From an uncultured Pelagibacteraceae bacterium (GTDB taxonomy: Bacteria > Pseudomonadota > Alphaproteobacteria > Pelagibacterales > Pelagibacteraceae): a stretch of 64,000 nt of DNA. Under the pieces are notes generated by a model. The model saw only the letters and a list, made by a program, of their open reading frames with translations. It ran no database searches and was not told where the DNA came from. Below, piece after piece: positions 25,189 through 34,330 of the stretch (the stretch's first letter is position 1; each line of letters opens with the position of its first letter). Location: contig CACOVP010000005.1 of the NCBI GenBank assembly GCA_902630665.1, positions 1 through 64,000 on the forward strand, in the 5' to 3' direction. Made by a program: the position numbers and the translations under genes.

Positions 25189-26013
25189 TTATTTCCATTT
25201 AGCTTCAGGAGGTAATGACATTAAAATTGAATCAATATTTCCTCCAGAGTTTAATCCAAATTTTGTACCTCTATCATATAAAAGATTAAATTCAACATAC
25301 CTTCCTCTTTTATATAATTGTATTTCTTTATCTCTTTTAGACCATTTTATTTTTTTTTTTCTCTTAATAATTTTTTTCGATACATCAATAAATGTCAAGC
25401 CAAGTTCTCTCACAAATTTAAAATTTTTTGTCCAATCTTTTGTTTCGTAATCAAAAAAAATTCCTCCAATTCCTCTTGACTCTTTTCTATGAGGTAAATA
25501 AAAATATTCATCACACCATTTTTTGTATTTGATATAATTCTTTTTATTTTGTTTACAAACAATTTTTAAACAATCATGAATAATCTTTTTTTCTTTATTA
25601 TCTTTAAAACTTGGAGTCGCATCAACACCGCCCCCAAACCATTCTTTAGAAGTAACAATAAATCTTGTATTAAAATGAATAGCAGCAATTTTTGGATTTT
25701 TCATGTGAGCCACAACAGAGACTCCTGAGGCCCAATATTTACCATTTTTTTCTGCACCTAAGATTTTAGATCTAAACTGTTTCGGAAAAATTCCCGATAC
25801 AGTCGATTTATTTACACCGACCTTATCAAATACCTTTCCTCCAGTTAAGAGAAATGAGGTGCCGCCACCTTCTTTTTTTTTATTTTTACTCCAATTTCTT
25901 TGGCTAAACTTTAATTTATTTCTTTCTAAAAATTCAAACTCTTTACAAATTTGAGCTTGTAAATAAGAAAACCAACTGTCTACAATCTTTTTTCTAAACT
26001 CAATTGACATCAT
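25189..26013 (-). CDS. hemF: Coproporphyrinogen III oxidase, oxygen-dependent
   Basis: Converts coproporphyrinogen III to protoporphyrinogen IX in heme synthesis using oxygen. The 274-residue protein has the HemF hallmarks: GGGTSFLLTGGKVFDKVGVN, AAIHFNTRFIV, WFGGGVDATPSF and KESRGIGGIFFDY, and the end YDRGTKFGLNSGGNIDSILMSLP. Length is typical. It overlaps trmL upstream by four bases. Use of the aerobic rather than the radical-SAM enzyme fits an oxic surface-water life. Confidence 0.96.
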   Translation of the reverse strand: MMSIEFRKKIVDSWFSYLQAQICKEFEFLERNKLKFSQRNWSKNKKKEGGGTSFLLTGGKVFDKVGVNKSTVSGIFPKQFRSKILGAEKNGKYWASGVSVVAHMKNPKIAAIHFNTRFIVTSKEWFGGGVDATPSFKDNKEKKIIHDCLKIVCKQNKKNYIKYKKWCDEYFYLPHRKESRGIGGIFFDYETKDWTKNFKFVRELGLTFIDVSKKIIKRKKKIKWSKRDKEIQLYKRGRYVEFNLLYDRGTKFGLNSGGNIDSILMSLPPEAKWK

Positions 26014-26459
26014 TTGAATAATTTATTTTGCCTAAGTGCCTCAGATGCAACTATAGCAACACTAATAGCAACATTAAGTGATCTAGTTTTTTTATTCATA
26101 GGAATTTTTATTTTGTATTTAATAATTTTGTGTAAATTTTCAGGTACGCCAGCACTTTCCCTTCCGAATAAAAGCATATCATTTTTCTTAAATTTAAAAT
26201 TATGATAAAATTTTTTTGCTTTTGTTGTCATTAAAATTATTCTTGATTTTTTATATTTTTTTAAAAATGTCTCAAAATCTTCGTGTCTAATAATTTTAGA
26301 TAAACCGATATAATCCATAACAACTCTTTTAAATCTTTCATCACTTAAATTAAACCCACATGGCTCAATTAGGTGAATTTTTAAATCAAAACAAGCTCCT
26401 AACCTTATTATTGCTGCAGTATTTTGAGGAATATCGGGCTTATAAAGTACAATGTGCAT
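26010..26459 (-). CDS. trmL: tRNA (cytidine(34)-2'-O)-methyltransferase TrmL
   Basis: SPOUT-class enzyme that methylates the wobble ribose of certain tRNAs. The 149-residue length fits TrmL, the minimal SPOUT protein. The three knot motifs are visible: YKPDIPQNTAAIIRLGACF, MLLFGRESAGVPENLH and KKTRSLNVAISVAIVASEAL. It is the first gene of the minus-strand set trmL-hemF-greA, and it is divergent from petABC across 89 bases. Confidence 0.94.
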   Translation of the reverse strand: MHIVLYKPDIPQNTAAIIRLGACFDLKIHLIEPCGFNLSDERFKRVVMDYIGLSKIIRHEDFETFLKKYKKSRIILMTTKAKKFYHNFKFKKNDMLLFGRESAGVPENLHKIIKYKIKIPMNKKTRSLNVAISVAIVASEALRQNKLFK

Positions 26460-26502
26460 TATTTAACCTTAATTTATGTGTCATTCTGACCCTAGAAATT
26501 TT

Positions 26503-26508
26503 TATAAT
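26503..26508 (+). promoter_or_regulatory. Candidate -10 box for petABC
   Basis: A perfect TATAAT lies 41 bases upstream of the petA ATG in the 89-base gap between trmL and petA. The matching -35 region is weak (TGTCAT-like at 18 bases), as might be expected if an activator takes part. A regulator of the OmpR/PetR type is encoded at 36674-37354, but no link is shown by sequence. Confidence 0.4.
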
Positions 26509-26548
26509 CTGGTTTTATTTAATAATTACATTATAAGCACTTACATAA

Positions 26549-27070
26549 ATGAGCAAAGAAGAAAAAAAAGTTAATAGAAGAGATTTTTTATTTACCGCAA
26601 GCTACACAGTTGGAGCTGTTGGTGTTGGAGCTGTTATTTGGCCAATGATTGATCAAATGAATCCAGATAAAGCCCAGCAAGCACTAGCAACAACGGAGGT
26701 AGATATAAGCAGTATTGAGCCAGGAAAGTCTATTACAGTTTTATGGAGAGGCAAGCCAGTATTTTTAAAAAGGCGAACTTCTGAGGAAATAGCAGAGGCC
26801 AGAGCTGTCAACTTGGACGATTTGCCTGATCCACAAAAAGATGAAGATAGAGTAAAAACAGGTAAAGATGAATGGTTGGTCATGTTAGGAGTATGTACTC
26901 ACCTTGGATGTGTACCACTAAAAGATAAAGGAGATTATAATGGTTGGTTCTGTCCTTGTCATGGGTCTCATTATGATGTATCAGGCAGAATTAGAAAAGG
27001 CCCGGCACCAACTAACATGGAAATACCTAAATTTGAATTTGTTGATAATAACACTATTAAAATCGGATAA
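26549..27070 (+). CDS. petA: Ubiquinol-cytochrome c reductase Rieske iron-sulfur subunit
   Basis: Carries the [2Fe-2S] cluster of the bc1 complex that takes electrons from ubiquinol to cytochrome c1. The 173-residue protein has a twin-arginine-like N-terminus (KKVNRRDFLFTASYTVGAVG) that also forms its membrane helix. The cluster ligands are in VCTHLGCVPL and WFCPCHGSHYDVSG, and the Pro loop GPAPTNMEIP follows. It is the first gene of petABC with 5 bases before petB. Confidence 0.97.
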   Translation: MSKEEKKVNRRDFLFTASYTVGAVGVGAVIWPMIDQMNPDKAQQALATTEVDISSIEPGKSITVLWRGKPVFLKRRTSEEIAEARAVNLDDLPDPQKDEDRVKTGKDEWLVMLGVCTHLGCVPLKDKGDYNGWFCPCHGSHYDVSGRIRKGPAPTNMEIPKFEFVDNNTIKIG

Positions 27071-27075
27071 AATAA

Positions 27076-28335
27076 ATGAGTGAACAAGAATACACACCAA
27101 CATCAAAAGCAGGTAAATGGTTTAACGATCGTTTACCTTTGTTAACACTTGGTAAACACCTTACAGATTATCCAACACCAAAAAACTTAAACTATTGGTG
27201 GACATTTGGAGGCATATTAACTTTTTGCCTAATAACTCAGATAGTTACTGGTATAGTTTTAGCTATGCACTATGTCGCTCATGCTGATTTAGCCTTTGCA
27301 AGTGTTGAACATATAATGAGAGACGTAAATTATGGATGGCTAATTAGATATATACATAGCAATGGTGCGTCTATGTTTTTCTTAGCAGTCTATATTCATA
27401 TTTTTAGATCACTATTTTACGGTTCATATAAATCACCAAGAGAAGTTATTTGGATCATTGGGCTAATGATCTACTTATTGATGATGGCAGCAGCTTTTAT
27501 GGGCTATGTTTTGCCTTGGGGTCAAATGAGTTTTTGGGGTGCAACAGTTATAACAAATTTATTTAGTGCTATTCCGTTAGTTGGAGATAGTATCACAACT
27601 TGGCTTTGGGGAGCTTATTCTGTTGATAATCCGACATTAAACAGATTCTTCAGTTTACATTACTTAATACCATTTTTAATTTTAGGATTAGTTGTTTTAC
27701 ACATTTGGGCATTACATGTTCCTGGTAATAATAATCCTGTTGGTATCGATATAAAGAAACCGTCTAAGGATACTGTTCCTTTTCACCCATACATCACAAT
27801 CAAAGACGCTTTTGCTCTTCTAGTCTTTATGATTATATTTGCTGGATTTGTTTTCTTTACACCAAATGTATTAGGACATTCAGACAATTATATTCCAGCT
27901 AACCCATTAGTCACTCCTGCACATATAGTGCCTGAATGGTATTTGCTTCCATTCTATGCAATTTTAAGATCAGTTCCTGACAAATTAGGGGGTGTAATTT
28001 TAATGTTTAGTGCAATCTTTATTTTGTTCGTTCTACCTTGGTTGGATACATCAAAAGTAAGATCTGCAGTTTTCAGACCGATATACAGACAATTTTTCTG
28101 GATACTGGTTATAGATGTTTTAATGCTAGGGTATGTAGGCGCAATGCCAGCTGAAGGAGTTTATTTAGTATTAGCTAGAGTAGGAACTATTTATTATTTC
28201 TTACACTTTATTGTTGTCATGCCAGTTGTTGGTTATTTGGAAAAAACTGATCCAATACCAATGAGTATTTCAGAACCAGTTTTGTCTGGTGGTGCTGAAC
28301 CATCTTTAGCCAGGAAGGTTAATGACAAAGTCTAG
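27076..28335 (+). CDS. petB: Cytochrome b of the bc1 complex
   Basis: Membrane subunit with two b hemes and both quinone sites. The 419-residue length covers eight membrane helices, as in mitochondrial cytochrome b rather than split b6. Heme-ligand histidines lie in [27 protein letters not shown] and in [26 protein letters not shown]. The quinol-site PEWY motif is seen as [18 protein letters not shown]. It overlaps petC by 14 bases. It lies 5 bases after petA. Confidence 0.98.
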   Translation: MSEQEYTPTSKAGKWFNDRLPLLTLGKHLTDYPTPKNLNYWWTFGGILTFCLITQIVTGIVLAMHYVAHADLAFASVEHIMRDVNYGWLIRYIHSNGASMFFLAVYIHIFRSLFYGSYKSPREVIWIIGLMIYLLMMAAAFMGYVLPWGQMSFWGATVITNLFSAIPLVGDSITTWLWGAYSVDNPTLNRFFSLHYLIPFLILGLVVLHIWALHVPGNNNPVGIDIKKPSKDTVPFHPYITIKDAFALLVFMIIFAGFVFFTPNVLGHSDNYIPANPLVTPAHIVPEWYLLPFYAILRSVPDKLGGVILMFSAIFILFVLPWLDTSKVRSAVFRPIYRQFFWILVIDVLMLGYVGAMPAEGVYLVLARVGTIYYFLHFIVVMPVVGYLEKTDPIPMSISEPVLSGGAEPSLARKVNDKV

Positions 28336-29104
28336 ACTAAGATTATTCGTTTTATCTTTTTTTTTAATAATCTCATTAAAACCACTACAAAGCGCCGAAA
28401 TGGTGGACCCTATAAAAGTTGACTGGAGTTTTAAAGGCTTAACAGGAACTTTCGATAGAGCATCATTACAAAGAGGTTTTCAAGTTTATAAAGAAGTATG
28501 CGCTTCTTGTCATTCAATGCAGTATCTTAGTTACAGAAATTTAGGTGAGCCTGGTGGACCTGAGTTTTCAGAGCAAGAAGTTAAAGCTATAGCTGCAAGT
28601 TTTGAGATTGAAGATGGTCCTGATGCGCAAGGAGAAATGTTTACCAGACCAGGAAGGCCATCCGATAAATTTAAAAGCCCTTACCCTAATGTTCAAGCAG
28701 CGACTGCTGCTAATGGAGGAGCTTATCCTCCAGACATGTCAGTTTTAGTTAAAGCAAGAAAAGGTGGGGCAAATTACATTTATTCGGTATTAGTTGGGTA
28801 TGAGGACCCACCCCCAGGAGTAACCCTTGATGACGGAGTTTATTACAATAAATATATGGTTGGAAATAAGATTAAAATGCCAAATAATTTAATGGATGGT
28901 TTAGTTGAGTACGCTGATGGAACAGAATCTACTGTAGATCAAATGGCTAAAGATGTAACAACTTTTTTGGCTTGGGCAGCTGAGCCTGAACTTGAAGAAA
29001 GACATAAAACTGGCGTTAAGGTAATCATTTATTTAATTCTATTGACAATATTAGTTTACTTGAGCATGAAAAAAATATGGTCAAGGATTGACTCTGAAGT
29101 ATAA
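28322..29104 (+). CDS. petC: Cytochrome c1
   Basis: Membrane-anchored c-type cytochrome of the bc1 complex. A signal peptide ([20 protein letters not shown]) is followed by the heme attachment site [15 protein letters not shown]. The axial methionine is in [16 protein letters not shown], and a C-terminal helix ([20 protein letters not shown]) anchors the domain. [15 protein letters not shown] is a conserved c1 block. It starts 14 bases before the petB stop and its end overlaps the convergent ychF by 24 bases. Confidence 0.97.
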   Translation: MTKSRLRLFVLSFFLIISLKPLQSAEMVDPIKVDWSFKGLTGTFDRASLQRGFQVYKEVCASCHSMQYLSYRNLGEPGGPEFSEQEVKAIAASFEIEDGPDAQGEMFTRPGRPSDKFKSPYPNVQAATAANGGAYPPDMSVLVKARKGGANYIYSVLVGYEDPPPGVTLDDGVYYNKYMVGNKIKMPNNLMDGLVEYADGTESTVDQMAKDVTTFLAWAAEPELEERHKTGVKVIIYLILLTILVYLSMKKIWSRIDSEV

Positions 29105-30148
29105 AACATCACCATCTTTAACAATATAGTCTTTTCCTTCAATTCTTAATTTTCCATTTTCTTTACATTTTTCTGCACTGCCATATTTTATGAAATCTTC
29201 GCAAGATACAGCTTCTGCTCTAATAAAATTTTTTTCAAAGTCTGTATGAATGACACTAGCTGCTTTTGGCGCAAGAGTATTTTTTCTTATTGTCCAAGCT
29301 CTACTTTCCTCTGGACCTGAAGTAAAAAAAGTATCTAATTTTAATAGATCATATCCCTCTTTGATCAATTGATTTAGTCCAGTTTTATTCAAACCAATAT
29401 CTTGCATAAAAGCTTCTTTTTCACTCTTATCTAAACCCGAAAGTTGATCTTCTATGTCGGCACATATATTGATTATTTTTTCATCAGGGTATTTGTTTTT
29501 CACTTCTTCAGTATATTGGTTTCCTATGGACAAATTCTCCTCATCTATATTACATACAATTATTTTAGGTTTAATACTTAATAAACCTATACTAGATAAA
29601 AATTTTTCTTCTTCATTTTTAACGTCCACCTTTTGATTTTTGTCAAGTTGATTTAATACATCTTCTAAAATTTTTATTTCTTTATCTGAAAGAAGTTTTT
29701 TTTTACCTTTTTCAAGTTTTTTTTGAACAACATCAAGGTCAGATAAAACTATTTCTGTTTTGATAGTCTCTAAATCACTTGTCGGACTTATTTTTGAATT
29801 AACGTGGGTAATCTTTTCTGAGTCGAAGCACCTAACTAAATGAATTATAGCATCTACCTCTCTAATGTGTGACAGAAATTTGTTACCAAGACCCTCACCT
29901 TTTGATGCGCCTTTGACTAAACCGGCAATATCAACAAAAGTAATATTGGTGTAAATTTTTTTCTTTGAATTTGAAAGCTTTGACAATTGATCTAATCTTT
30001 CATCAATTACGTCAACAATACCAATATTTGGATCAATTGTGCAAAAAGGAAAATTAGCTGCCTCAGCATTTTTTGAAGCTGTAAGAGCATTGAATAAAGT
30101 TGACTTACCTACGTTTGGTAGCCCAACAATCCCACATTTAAATCCCAT
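29081..30148 (-). CDS. ychF: Ribosome-associated ATPase YchF
   Basis: Universal P-loop protein of the Obg group that prefers ATP and associates with ribosomes. The 355-residue protein opens with [20 protein letters not shown] (Walker A), followed by [16 protein letters not shown], the G3 box [20 protein letters not shown], and the C-terminal TGS domain ([31 protein letters not shown]). It overlaps pth by 11 bases; the pth-ychF pair is very common. The 3' end runs 24 bases into petC on the other strand. Confidence 0.97.
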   Translation of the reverse strand: MGFKCGIVGLPNVGKSTLFNALTASKNAEAANFPFCTIDPNIGIVDVIDERLDQLSKLSNSKKKIYTNITFVDIAGLVKGASKGEGLGNKFLSHIREVDAIIHLVRCFDSEKITHVNSKISPTSDLETIKTEIVLSDLDVVQKKLEKGKKKLLSDKEIKILEDVLNQLDKNQKVDVKNEEEKFLSSIGLLSIKPKIIVCNIDEENLSIGNQYTEEVKNKYPDEKIINICADIEDQLSGLDKSEKEAFMQDIGLNKTGLNQLIKEGYDLLKLDTFFTSGPEESRAWTIRKNTLAPKAASVIHTDFEKNFIRAEAVSCEDFIKYGSAEKCKENGKLRIEGKDYIVKDGDVLYFRVNP

Positions 30149-30710
30149 TAAGATTTTGATTAACTTTACTTGAAAATAAATCTATTTTTTTATCTATTAA
30201 AGTAGGAATTTGTTTAACTATATTCTCAGTAATCTCATTAATTTTTTCTTCTTCATCCTCTTTAAAATCCTCAAGCACATGATTGTTTACTTTCTTCTTT
30301 TGCTTTGGATGCCCAATACCAACTCTCACTCTAGAATAATCCTTTCCAATAAATTTATCGATTGATTCAATCCCATTGTGACCTGCGCTACCCCCGCCAA
30401 ATTTTGCTTTTATTTTTCCAAAATCAATATCCATGTCGTCATGAAAAACTATCACATCTTTAGCATCAATTTTAAAGTAATCTATCAGCTCTTTTATTGC
30501 AGTCCCTGAATTATTCATAAATGTTAAAGGTTTGATTGCGTAAATCTTTTTCTCTTCAATATTACCTGTAGTAAGAAGACCTTTGAACTTCGGTTTTTGT
30601 TTTGAAAGTTTAAAATGAGAGTTTATCGCATCTATGATTCTAAAACCAATATTATGTCTAGTGTTAGTATAATTCGATCCTGGATTTCCTAATCCAACTA
30701 GTAATAGCAT
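30138..30710 (-). CDS. pth: Peptidyl-tRNA hydrolase
   Basis: Releases tRNA from peptidyl-tRNA that has dropped off ribosomes. The 190-residue protein contains VGLGNPGSNYTNTRHNIGF with the catalytic His, PLTFMNNSGTAI, VFHDDMDIDFGKIKAKFGG and GHNGIESIDKFIG. Length and motif order are standard. It follows rplY after 5 bases, and rplY-pth-ychF form a typical translation operon. Confidence 0.97.
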   Translation of the reverse strand: MLLLVGLGNPGSNYTNTRHNIGFRIIDAINSHFKLSKQKPKFKGLLTTGNIEEKKIYAIKPLTFMNNSGTAIKELIDYFKIDAKDVIVFHDDMDIDFGKIKAKFGGGSAGHNGIESIDKFIGKDYSRVRVGIGHPKQKKKVNNHVLEDFKEDEEEKINEITENIVKQIPTLIDKKIDLFSSKVNQNLNGI

Positions 30711-30715
30711 ATTAA

Positions 30716-31468
30716 TTATTTTTTCTCAGGTGATTTTTTTTCAGCGGGTTTTTTGTCTTCTGCTTTTTTGTCTACTGCACCTTCTTTAGCTTTGTCATCT
30801 TTTTTAGGTGCCTCTCCCTCTTTAGCTGTTGCTTCTGCACCCTCCGCTGGAGCCTCACCCTCAGCTCCCTCAGCTGCAGCCTCTTCTGATGGTTTCTCAG
30901 GTTCTTTTATAACTGTAGGCGCTGCTACTGTAGCAACTACGAAATCACGGTCTGTAATTGTTGGAATTACATTTTCCGGTAGTTTAACGGATGATATTTT
31001 AATACTTGTTCCTATATCACTACCTGTTAAATCAAAAATAATCTCATCCGGTATATTTTCAGCAGGACATTTTAATTCAACTTTTCGTCTAACAATGTTT
31101 AATACACCGCCTCGCTTTAGCCCTGGTGAGTCCGGGTGATTAATAAATTTTACTGGAATTTCTAAAATGATTTTTTTACCTGAAACAATTCTCATAAAGT
31201 CAATATGAATAGGCTCCTCCGAAACAACATGGTAAGCTACTTCTCTTGGAATAACCTTTTCTTTTTTTCCATCAACATCTAATTCCAATACTTTAGATAA
31301 AAACGTATCCGAATTAATAATATTGCTTATCTCTTTTTTACTTACGGAAATATTTTGATTTGGGACTTTGCCACCATACAAAATTGCAGGAATATAACCT
31401 TCCGCTCTTAGTTTATTATTTGAGCCTGAAGTTAGGCTCTCTCTTTTAATTGCTTTAAGATTGCTCAT
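30716..31468 (-). CDS. rplY: 50S ribosomal protein L25/general stress protein Ctc with long acidic-basic tail
   Basis: Binds 5S rRNA in the large subunit. The TL5/CTC form has an N-terminal L25 domain (AIKRESLTSGSNNKLRAEG, YIPAILYGG) and a second beta domain ending near residue 185 (TDRDFVVATVAAP). After this comes a tail of roughly 60 residues made almost only of Ala, Glu, Lys, Pro, Gly and Asp, likely disordered. The coding of this tail is visibly richer in G+C than the surroundings. Upstream is a candidate promoter in the gap to prs, so the gene can be transcribed separately from prs. Confidence 0.94.
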   Translation of the reverse strand: MSNLKAIKRESLTSGSNNKLRAEGYIPAILYGGKVPNQNISVSKKEISNIINSDTFLSKVLELDVDGKKEKVIPREVAYHVVSEEPIHIDFMRIVSGKKIILEIPVKFINHPDSPGLKRGGVLNIVRRKVELKCPAENIPDEIIFDLTGSDIGTSIKISSVKLPENVIPTITDRDFVVATVAAPTVIKEPEKPSEEAAAEGAEGEAPAEGAEATAKEGEAPKKDDKAKEGAVDKKAEDKKPAEKKSPEKK

Positions 31469-31485
31469 AAATGTATAAAGAGGGG

Positions 31486-31514
31486 TATATAACTCAAGAT
31501 CTTCGCTAAAACAA
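31486..31514 (-). promoter_or_regulatory. Candidate sigma-70 promoter for rplY-pth-ychF
   Basis: On the minus strand TTGTTT (31509-31514) and TATATA (31486-31491) are 17 bases apart in the 49-base gap between prs and rplY. The leader would be very short, about a dozen bases, with no obvious Shine-Dalgarno. AT-rich sequence makes false matches easy. Confidence 0.35.
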
Positions 31515-31517
31515 GTA

Positions 31518-32450
31518 TTAATTAAATAAATCTGATACTGAATTTGAATTAGCTATTCTTTTTATTGCTTCTGACATTAATGAGGCAATAGATAACACCT
31601 CAATTTTATTATTATTCTTAATTTTTTGGGCATTTTCAATTGTGTCAGTGATTATCAATTTTTTTATTTTTGAATTTTTAATTTTTTTTACTGCATCTCC
31701 ACTCAAAACTGCATGAGTAATAAATACATATACCTCATTTGCACCCTTTTTTTTTAAAGCATCTACGGCATTAACAATAGTTCCACCGCTATCAATGATG
31801 TCATCAACAATAATACAAGTTTTATTTTTTACGTCTCCAATTATGTTCATTACTTCAGATTTTCCTGGCGCTGGTCTTCTCTTATCAATTATGGCTAGAT
31901 CTGCTTTTATTCTTGTTGCTAAAGCTCTGGTTCTTGCAACACCTCCAACATCTGGTGAAACGCATATTAATTTTTTTGAGTTTAATTTCCTCTTTATATA
32001 CTTTGCGAAAAGAGGTGCGGTGTATAAATTATCAACCGGCATATCAAAAAAACCTTGAATTTGTCCGGCATGCAAATCTACCGTAACAACTCTAGTTGCC
32101 CCTGCATTAGAAATTAAATTTGCAACTACTTTTGCTGATATAGAAGTTCTAGGTGCAACTTTTCTATCCTGTCTCGCATAACCAAAATAAGGTATTACCG
32201 CTGTAATAGTTTTTGCAGAAGATCTTTTCAATGCGTCTATAACTAAGAGAAGTTCCATAATATTATCATTAGCTGGATTTGATGTAGATTGGATAACAAA
32301 GACACTATTACCTCTAATATTTTCGTTTATTTCTATATAAATTTCACCATCAGCAAATCTTCTTATATTTGTATTTATTAATTTAAGTTTAAGGTTCTTC
32401 GAAATATCTTTGCTAAGCTTAAGATTGCTAGTTCCAGATAAAATTTTCAT
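31518..32450 (-). CDS. prs: Ribose-phosphate pyrophosphokinase
   Basis: Makes PRPP from ribose 5-phosphate and ATP for nucleotide, His and Trp synthesis. The 310-residue protein has the class I features: RFADGEIYIEINENIRG, the flexible loop FGYARQDRKVAPRTSIS, the metal-binding DLHAGQIQGFFDMPVDNL and the PRPP loop CIIVDDIIDSGGTIVNA. Length is normal. It lies upstream of rplY with a 49-base gap that holds a candidate promoter, and downstream of pgeF. Confidence 0.97.
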   Translation of the reverse strand: MKILSGTSNLKLSKDISKNLKLKLINTNIRRFADGEIYIEINENIRGNSVFVIQSTSNPANDNIMELLLVIDALKRSSAKTITAVIPYFGYARQDRKVAPRTSISAKVVANLISNAGATRVVTVDLHAGQIQGFFDMPVDNLYTAPLFAKYIKRKLNSKKLICVSPDVGGVARTRALATRIKADLAIIDKRRPAPGKSEVMNIIGDVKNKTCIIVDDIIDSGGTIVNAVDALKKKGANEVYVFITHAVLSGDAVKKIKNSKIKKLIITDTIENAQKIKNNNKIEVLSIASLMSEAIKRIANSNSVSDLFN

Positions 32451-32498
32451 GAAATGTAACTATATATACAATTATTTTTTAGAGTTTTCAAATTTAAT

Positions 32499-33251
32499 CT
32501 AAATTAACGAAATAGCTGATATACACCTCCCATAATCATTCTCTTTAAGAATTGCAGACCTTCTGAAACTAAAAAAGTTATCCTTTTCTTTAAAAGTATC
32601 ATGATTTACATGATCAATTCTCACTTTTAACTCTAAAAGCTGATCTGCAACAAATTTTCTTAAATTAAATAATTTTTTTTTTGGACTTTTGTAACTGAAA
32701 TATTGCTTGTATCTTTTTGATTTTTTAATGAATTTTTTAAAAAAAAATAAATCTACTTCATAGTTAGTCTTACCGATACACGGACCAATACTTGCATGAA
32801 TATCATTATTAGAACTTAATTTTTTAATTTTTGAAACTGTATTTTTGATAACTCCGGAGAAAGCACCTCTCCAGCCAGCGTGTATACAACCAATAACTTC
32901 ATTTTTTTTATCGTAGATTAAAATGGGCACGCAATCTGCCGTAACAACACCTAAGGCATAGCCCCTTAATTTAGTAAAAATTGCATCCGAATATTTTTTT
33001 GTTTTAAGATTAGTTTTTTTGATCTCTATAGCTCTGTTGCTATGTGTTTGATGCATGAGAATCAAATTGTTTTTTTTTACATTCATTTTTTTTGCAACGT
33101 ATCTAAGATTTTTTTGAATGGTTTTTTGATTATCTTTTGAACCTCTACCGCAATTTAATCCTTTGTATTTTCCCTTTGAGAATCCATTTTTTCTAGAAAA
33201 AAAGCAGTGTCTTACTCCTTTGAATTGGTCTAATCTTTTAGAAAAATACAT
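32499..33251 (-). CDS. pgeF: PgeF/YfiH family protein (multicopper-like, peptidoglycan editing factor / purine nucleosidase-type)
   Basis: Protein of the DUF152/laccase-domain family, 250 residues. Metal-binding motifs are GVVTADCVPILIYDKKNEVI followed by CIHAGWRGAFSGV, with HAGWRG as the family signature, and an N-terminal LMHQTHSNRAIEI histidine block. Members have been reported both as peptidoglycan editing factors and as purine nucleoside phosphorylase/adenosine deaminase enzymes; which applies here is open. Its start overlaps the end of the MidA-like gene by one base; lgt-midA-pgeF is a common alphaproteobacterial set. Confidence 0.92.
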   Translation of the reverse strand: MYFSKRLDQFKGVRHCFFSRKNGFSKGKYKGLNCGRGSKDNQKTIQKNLRYVAKKMNVKKNNLILMHQTHSNRAIEIKKTNLKTKKYSDAIFTKLRGYALGVVTADCVPILIYDKKNEVIGCIHAGWRGAFSGVIKNTVSKIKKLSSNNDIHASIGPCIGKTNYEVDLFFFKKFIKKSKRYKQYFSYKSPKKKLFNLRKFVADQLLELKVRIDHVNHDTFKEKDNFFSFRRSAILKENDYGRCISAISLI

Positions 33252-34330
33252 TACTTAAATCCCAGAAAGTTATTATTATTTGATTTGAAAGCAAATATAA
33301 CTTTAAATAAGTCACCCATTAAATCTTTATTTAAAAGCCTCTGTAATGTAAAAAACATGTATTCTTTTTCCTTATTTGACATATTCTTCTCTAATATTTT
33401 AGCTCTTTCGATAATACCCATCTTTTCTAAAAAAAATTTTTGGGAAACTATTTTTTTAACTTTAAGATCGCTTTTAAGAAAATACTCTTTTAAAAGTTTG
33501 AAATTTACTAGAGAAGTAATATCAGCCTTGCCGAGATTTTTGGGAAGTTGTTCCATCTCGATTTTTTTGTTTTTCATTACTGCTTGTATCGTACTTTTAT
33601 TTTTAACATTTAAATATCCGTAATCTATAAGCAAAATACCCCCCGATAGGTTTTTGATCTTTTTTATTATTTTGCTTAATTCAGAAATTCCCAATTTAGG
33701 AAATTCAATAAATTTGTGGCCTTTAAATATTTTAAATAGTTTAATTTTTTCTATGTCTTCTTTTTTTGCTTCTCGATAAATTTCTCTTAAATGAAATCTT
33801 AAATTAATTTTGTAGCATTTCTCAAATAGTATTTTATCATGATATAAAAATTGTTTTATTGGTATAGCATCGAAAAACTCATTACCAAAAAATATGATAG
33901 GACCTTTTTTAATTTTACTAAAATTTTGAAGCCATCGTACTTTAAATCCCTTTAATTTTTTTTTTTGAATTTTGATTAAATATTTGCTTTTCTCGTATAA
34001 AAAAAATTCTATTGCCTTATCTAGCTCTGGAAATTTTTTAAAAGTTTTTATTAAAACTTTTGCTAAACTTCCATCTCCAGGTCCAAGTTCTACAAAGTTA
34101 AATTTACTAGGCCTGCCTAATTTTTCCCAAGAAGAAACAACCCAGATTGCAATAATTTCAGAGAATAAGTTAGAGATAGTCGGAGCAGTAATAAAATCCC
34201 CCCTTTTTCCAAATGGAACTTTTCTCATATAGTAACCCATATCGGGCTTATAAAGTGATTTATCAACAAATTCGTCAACTGGAATAGTTGTATTGTGTTT
34301 AAAATTAAAATCTTCAAGATTTTTTTTCAT
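33251..34330 (-). CDS. SAM-dependent methyltransferase, MidA/NDUFAF7 family
   Basis: Class I methyltransferase of 359 residues. The mitochondrial homologue NDUFAF7 methylates an arginine of complex I subunit NDUFS2 during assembly; the bacterial role is inferred. The N-terminus has PVDEFVDKSLYKPDMGYYM and FGKRGDFITAPTISNLFSE, both diagnostic; the SAM loop is NFVELGPGDGSLAKVL, and GNEFFDAIPIKQFL follows. GILLIDYGYLN is also conserved. It overlaps lgt by 17 bases and pgeF by one base. Confidence 0.92.
   Translation of the reverse strand: MKKNLEDFNFKHNTTIPVDEFVDKSLYKPDMGYYMRKVPFGKRGDFITAPTISNLFSEIIAIWVVSSWEKLGRPSKFNFVELGPGDGSLAKVLIKTFKKFPELDKAIEFFLYEKSKYLIKIQKKKLKGFKVRWLQNFSKIKKGPIIFFGNEFFDAIPIKQFLYHDKILFEKCYKINLRFHLREIYREAKKEDIEKIKLFKIFKGHKFIEFPKLGISELSKIIKKIKNLSGGILLIDYGYLNVKNKSTIQAVMKNKKIEMEQLPKNLGKADITSLVNFKLLKEYFLKSDLKVKKIVSQKFFLEKMGIIERAKILEKNMSNKEKEYMFFTLQRLLNKDLMGDLFKVIFAFKSNNNNFLGFK

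Noticed and set aside
30753-31139. 128-residue plus-strand ORF rich in Ser and Ala
   Set aside because: It is the antisense shadow of the A/E/K-rich tail of rplY; composition mirrors that repeat and there is no ribosome site or family match.
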